8,060 nt of DNA. Origin: Kiloniellales bacterium (lineage in GTDB: Bacteria > Pseudomonadota > Alphaproteobacteria > Kiloniellales > JAKSBE01). How positions within the stretch are numbered: the stretch's first letter is position 1; each line of letters begins with the position of its first letter. Below, piece after piece: positions 6,070-8,060 of the stretch. The notes below the pieces were generated by a model. The model was not told the origin of the DNA. It worked only from the letters and a program-made list of their open reading frames with translations, and did no database searches. The stretch lies in contig JASJAL010000082.1 of assembly GCA_030067055.1 (NCBI GenBank), positions 1 to 8,060 on the forward strand, written 5' to 3'. Made by a program: the position numbers and the translations under genes.

Positions 6070-6632
6070 GCCCCTTGCGGGTTTCGGCGAGCCTCTTTCT
6101 GGGCCTGCTCGTAGGTCTTTCGTCGAACGCGGCGCAGGCACAATCCGACGACCGAGTGCCGGAGCCGGACGGCTACCGGATGGACAGTTTCCGCGCGCCG
6201 GTGCCCGCGACTCTGAAGGGCGCTACCGTGGTCTCCACCAAGGAGGTCGAGGCCCTGGTCGGCGCGGCGGTCCTGATCGACGTCCTGCCCCGGCCGCCGA
6301 AGCCCAAGGGCCTCAAGGAAGGGACGATCTGGCGCCCCCGCCCGCGCAGCAACATTCCGGGCAGCGCTTGGCTGCCCAACACCGGCTTCGGCGTCTTGCC
6401 GATCAGTGTCGAGGCCTACTTCCGTGACAACCTGACCCGGCTCACCGAGGGCGACCCGGCGCGCAAGCTGTTGTTCTATTGCCAGGCCGATTGCTGGATG
6501 TCCTGGAACGCCGCCAAGCGCGCCCTGACCTACGGCTATTCCCAGGTCTACTGGTATCCCGACGGGACCGACGGCTGGGGCGCCGCCGGCCTGCCGTTGG
6601 AGCCCAGCGAGCCGGAGCCGGGCGCCTTCTAG
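6066..6632 (+). CDS. Rhodanese-like PQQ-dependent catabolism-associated CXXCW-type protein
   Basis: A 188-aa exported protein with a signal peptide at residues 1-25 (cleavage after AQA). A rhodanese-like fold is suggested by VSTKEVEALVGAAVLIDVLP (56-75) and a cysteine loop FYCQADCWMSWNAAKRAL (137-154). The loop holds C139 and C143 followed by W144, so three residues separate the cysteines although the family name says CXXCW. In rhodaneses the first loop Cys carries a persulfide; the second Cys here would also allow a thiol-disulfide reaction. The start is a GTG at 6066 whose last bases overlap the xoxJ TGA (GTGA), a typical coupled start. An upstream in-frame extension to 5955 was rejected because it reads through xoxJ and hides the signal peptide. 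The function is unproven; it is repeatedly found with quinoprotein dehydrogenases and may act with the SoxYZ-like carrier. Confidence 0.88.
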   Translation: MSPLRVSASLFLGLLVGLSSNAAQAQSDDRVPEPDGYRMDSFRAPVPATLKGATVVSTKEVEALVGAAVLIDVLPRPPKPKGLKEGTIWRPRPRSNIPGSAWLPNTGFGVLPISVEAYFRDNLTRLTEGDPARKLLFYCQADCWMSWNAAKRALTYGYSQVYWYPDGTDGWGAAGLPLEPSEPEPGAF

Positions 6633-6655
6633 CACATGGGCGGAAGCCCGCTGGG

Positions 6656-7285
6656 CTACTGCAGGTGGCCCATGATCTCGCGGGCCAGGGTGAAGACCCG
6701 CTGTTCCAGAAGGACCGGCTGTTCGCAGATGTAGGTCAGCGACCGCTCGCGATCCTCGTAGATCCGGGTGTCCCAGAGGCGCTGTTGTTCGAGTTCCTCC
6801 CGCCTTTCTCTGTCGCTGGCCGGTAGCGCTTTGATCTCACCGTCGACGCGGCCGATTTTGTCGGCCAGGGCCCGCTGCCTGCGGGTGTAGCGGCCGATGC
6901 CCGAGATGATCGAGGCCCGCTCCCTGTTGATGATGTCCAGCGTCGCGGCGAAGAGCAGGGTCAGCCGCTCGTTCCTGTCCGCCCCGAGGGCTGTGGCGAA
7001 GTCGGCAATTGCAGTCTTTGCCGCCTCGATGTCCGTGCGCCGCGCGGCGAGGGTTCCGGCCAGCTGGCTAACCTCCGCGTCGTCCTTCCAGGATTGCTCG
7101 AGCTCCTCGACCGGCGGGCCGGCCCAGACCATGCCTGCGGAGACCTCCGGCACCTTGCGCTGCACGCAGGGCCAGTCCGGATCCGCCGAGGTGGCGGCGA
7201 CGGCTGGGCCGGCGAGGACCAGCAGGCCTGCGGCAAGCAGGGCCATTCCCTGCGGGCTTGGTCTTGCGATTCTACCTCGTGCCAT
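6656..7285 (-). CDS. Exported coiled-coil protein of unknown function next to PQQ-type ABC permease
   Basis: A 209-aa protein not assigned to a named family. A signal peptide covers residues 1-31 (GMALLAAGLLVLAGPAVA). The mature start has DWPCVQRKVPEVS (37-49) and a VWAGPP segment. The remainder is predicted mostly helical and charged, with heptad-like Leu/Ala patterns at ~60-100 and an Arg/Glu-rich helix at ~133-182. Two cysteines only, C40 and C187 near the two ends, could join them by a disulfide. GAGGGAG lies 9 nt upstream of the ATG. It begins 18 bp after the permease stop, so the two are almost certainly co-transcribed. Its position directly after the permease matches the exported protein LutG after LutF in the M. 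extorquens lanthanide-transport cluster; that assignment rests on synteny and remains tentative. The gene is convergent with the rhodanese-like gene, 23 bp apart. Confidence 0.83.
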   Translation of the reverse strand: MARGRIARPSPQGMALLAAGLLVLAGPAVAATSADPDWPCVQRKVPEVSAGMVWAGPPVEELEQSWKDDAEVSQLAGTLAARRTDIEAAKTAIADFATALGADRNERLTLLFAATLDIINRERASIISGIGRYTRRQRALADKIGRVDGEIKALPASDRERREELEQQRLWDTRIYEDRERSLTYICEQPVLLEQRVFTLAREIMGHLQ

Positions 7286-7294
7286 TGTGGCAAG

Positions 7295-7301
7295 CTCCCT
7301 C
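7295..7301 (-). promoter_or_regulatory. Ribosome binding site of the exported coiled-coil gene
   Basis: GAGGGAG on the minus strand, 9 nt before the ATG at 7285, lies in the 18-bp gap after the permease stop. It supports the chosen start. Confidence 0.6.
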
Positions 7302-7303
7302 GA

Positions 7304-8060
7304 TCAGGCCGGCGCACCGCGTCGCCGCGCCATCATCCCTCGTCCCGGATCATAGCCGTAGATGGCCAGGCCCATGAAAAGCAAGGTGCAGCCCGCGACC
7401 ACGGCCAAGGACAAGAAGTTTGTCTGACCGTAGAGCGCAAATCGAATCAGCTCGACCGCGTGGGTGAAGGGATTGAAGGCGCAGATCTGGTAGAGCAGCA
7501 GGCTCGACTCGCGCATCCGCCACAGCGGGTAGAGCGCAGAGGAGGCGAAGAACATCGGGAAGATCACGAAGTTCATGATCCCAGCGAAGTTCTCCAACTG
7601 CTTGATGAAGGAGGACAGCAGCATGCCTAGCGCGCCCAGCATCATGCCCGAGAGGATCAGGGCCGGAAGCATCGTCAGGTAGCCGAGCGGCGGCGCCTCA
7701 ATCCCCCAGGCCCAAGCGACCAAGAGGAAGACATAGACCTGGAGCAGCGAGACGCAGACTCCGGCCAGCAGCTTGCAGCTTAAGAGGTACCAGCGGGGCA
7801 GGGGGCTGATCAGCAGGGTACGCATGTTGCCCATCTCACGGTCGTAGACCATGGAGAGCGAGGACTGCATGCCGTTGAAGAGCTGGATCATGCCGATCAG
7901 CCCGGGGGTGATGTAGACCTCGTAGAGGACGTAGGTCTGGTAGGGCGGGATGATCGACACGCCCAGGACCGAGCGGAAGCCGGCGGCGAAGATGAAGAGC
8001 CAGACCAGCGGGCGCACCAGCGCCGCGATGAAGCGCTCGCGCTGGTGCAGGAAGCGCAGC
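7304..8060 (-). CDS. ABC-2 type permease, PQQ-alcohol/PedC (LutF-like) family, 5'-truncated
   Basis: The frame is open to the right edge, so 251 residues are visible and the start is missing. The GTG at 8017 is internal: upstream codons encode LRFLHQRERFIAALV, which joins the conserved RPLVWLFIFAAGFRSVLG. About six membrane segments can be seen: VWLFIFAAGF, the region around YITPGLIGMIQLF, KLLAGVCVSLLQVYVFLLVA, ALILSGMMLGALGMLL, NFVIFPMFFASSALYPLW and LAVVAGCTLLFMGLAIYGY. The VYDREMGNMRTLLISPLPRW segment is the usual ABC-2 cytoplasmic loop that contacts the ATPase. This family occurs with PQQ alcohol dehydrogenases (PedC of Pseudomonas putida) and includes LutF, required for lanthanide-dependent growth in M. 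extorquens. Its ATPase gene is expected just beyond the right edge. ABC-2 permeases are mostly exporters, so transport direction here is unclear. Confidence 0.9.
   Translation of the reverse strand, partial: LRFLHQRERFIAALVRPLVWLFIFAAGFRSVLGVSIIPPYQTYVLYEVYITPGLIGMIQLFNGMQSSLSMVYDREMGNMRTLLISPLPRWYLLSCKLLAGVCVSLLQVYVFLLVAWAWGIEAPPLGYLTMLPALILSGMMLGALGMLLSSFIKQLENFAGIMNFVIFPMFFASSALYPLWRMRESSLLLYQICAFNPFTHAVELIRFALYGQTNFLSLAVVAGCTLLFMGLAIYGYDPGRGMMARRRGAPA

Noticed and set aside
6645..6657. AGCCC-GCT-GGGCT hairpin between the convergent genes as a terminator
   Set aside because: The stem is only 5 bp, overlaps the stop codon of the minus-strand gene and has no T-tract on either side.
8015..8017. 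GTG at 8017 as the start of the permease
   Set aside because: The frame remains open to the window edge and the upstream codons encode conserved family sequence, so the gene is truncated and the GTG is an internal Val.

Overview
The window is high-GC, gene-dense DNA, most likely from an alphaproteobacterium. This rests on strong G/C preference at third codon positions, an XoxF of the clade-5 type found in methylotrophic and soil or marine alphaproteobacteria, and the surrounding gene families; lineage below class cannot be read from the sequence. It carries a lanthanide-dependent methanol/alcohol oxidation locus. Nearly every protein has a signal peptide or is membrane-bound, so almost all of the chemistry is periplasmic.

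Left arm (1-2281, minus strand). Three co-directional genes read in the order: exported pentapeptide-repeat protein, exported metallo-beta-lactamase-fold hydrolase with a twin-arginine-like leader, and a SoxYZ-like carrier cut by the window edge. The last two match the families described as the quinoprotein-associated 'relay system' (SoxYZ-like carrier and SoxH-like zinc metallohydrolase). The first two genes overlap.

Divergent spacer (2282-2737). A 456-bp region separates the left arm from xoxF. It holds an AT-rich island with several short dyads and a repeated 9-mer, and is the likely control region for both directions. No convincing gene is present in it.

Central arm (2738-6632, plus strand). 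The order is xoxF (PQQ methanol dehydrogenase with the Asp-Tyr-Asp lanthanide signature), xoxG (its cytochrome c acceptor), xoxJ (periplasmic binding-protein-like partner) and a rhodanese-like protein of the 'PQQ-dependent catabolism-associated CXXCW' family. xoxJ and the rhodanese-like gene overlap by 4 nt. A perfect 15-bp hairpin lies between xoxF and xoxG and probably sets their relative expression.

Right arm (6656-8060, minus strand, convergent with the central arm). An ABC-2 permease of the PQQ-alcohol/PedC family, cut by the right edge, is followed by an exported coiled-coil protein of unknown function. This pair resembles lutF-lutG of the Methylorubrum extorquens lanthanide-transport cluster.

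Taken together, XoxF oxidises methanol or a similar alcohol in the periplasm and passes electrons to XoxG. XoxJ probably helps XoxF mature or interact. The permease pair probably belongs to an ABC system for lanthanide or alcohol-linked transport. The SoxYZ-like carrier, the metallohydrolase and the rhodanese-like protein look like a thiol or persulfide carrier set of unknown chemistry that travels with the quinoprotein. That set and the pentapeptide protein beside it are the least understood part. No RNA genes, mobile elements or CRISPR arrays were seen.
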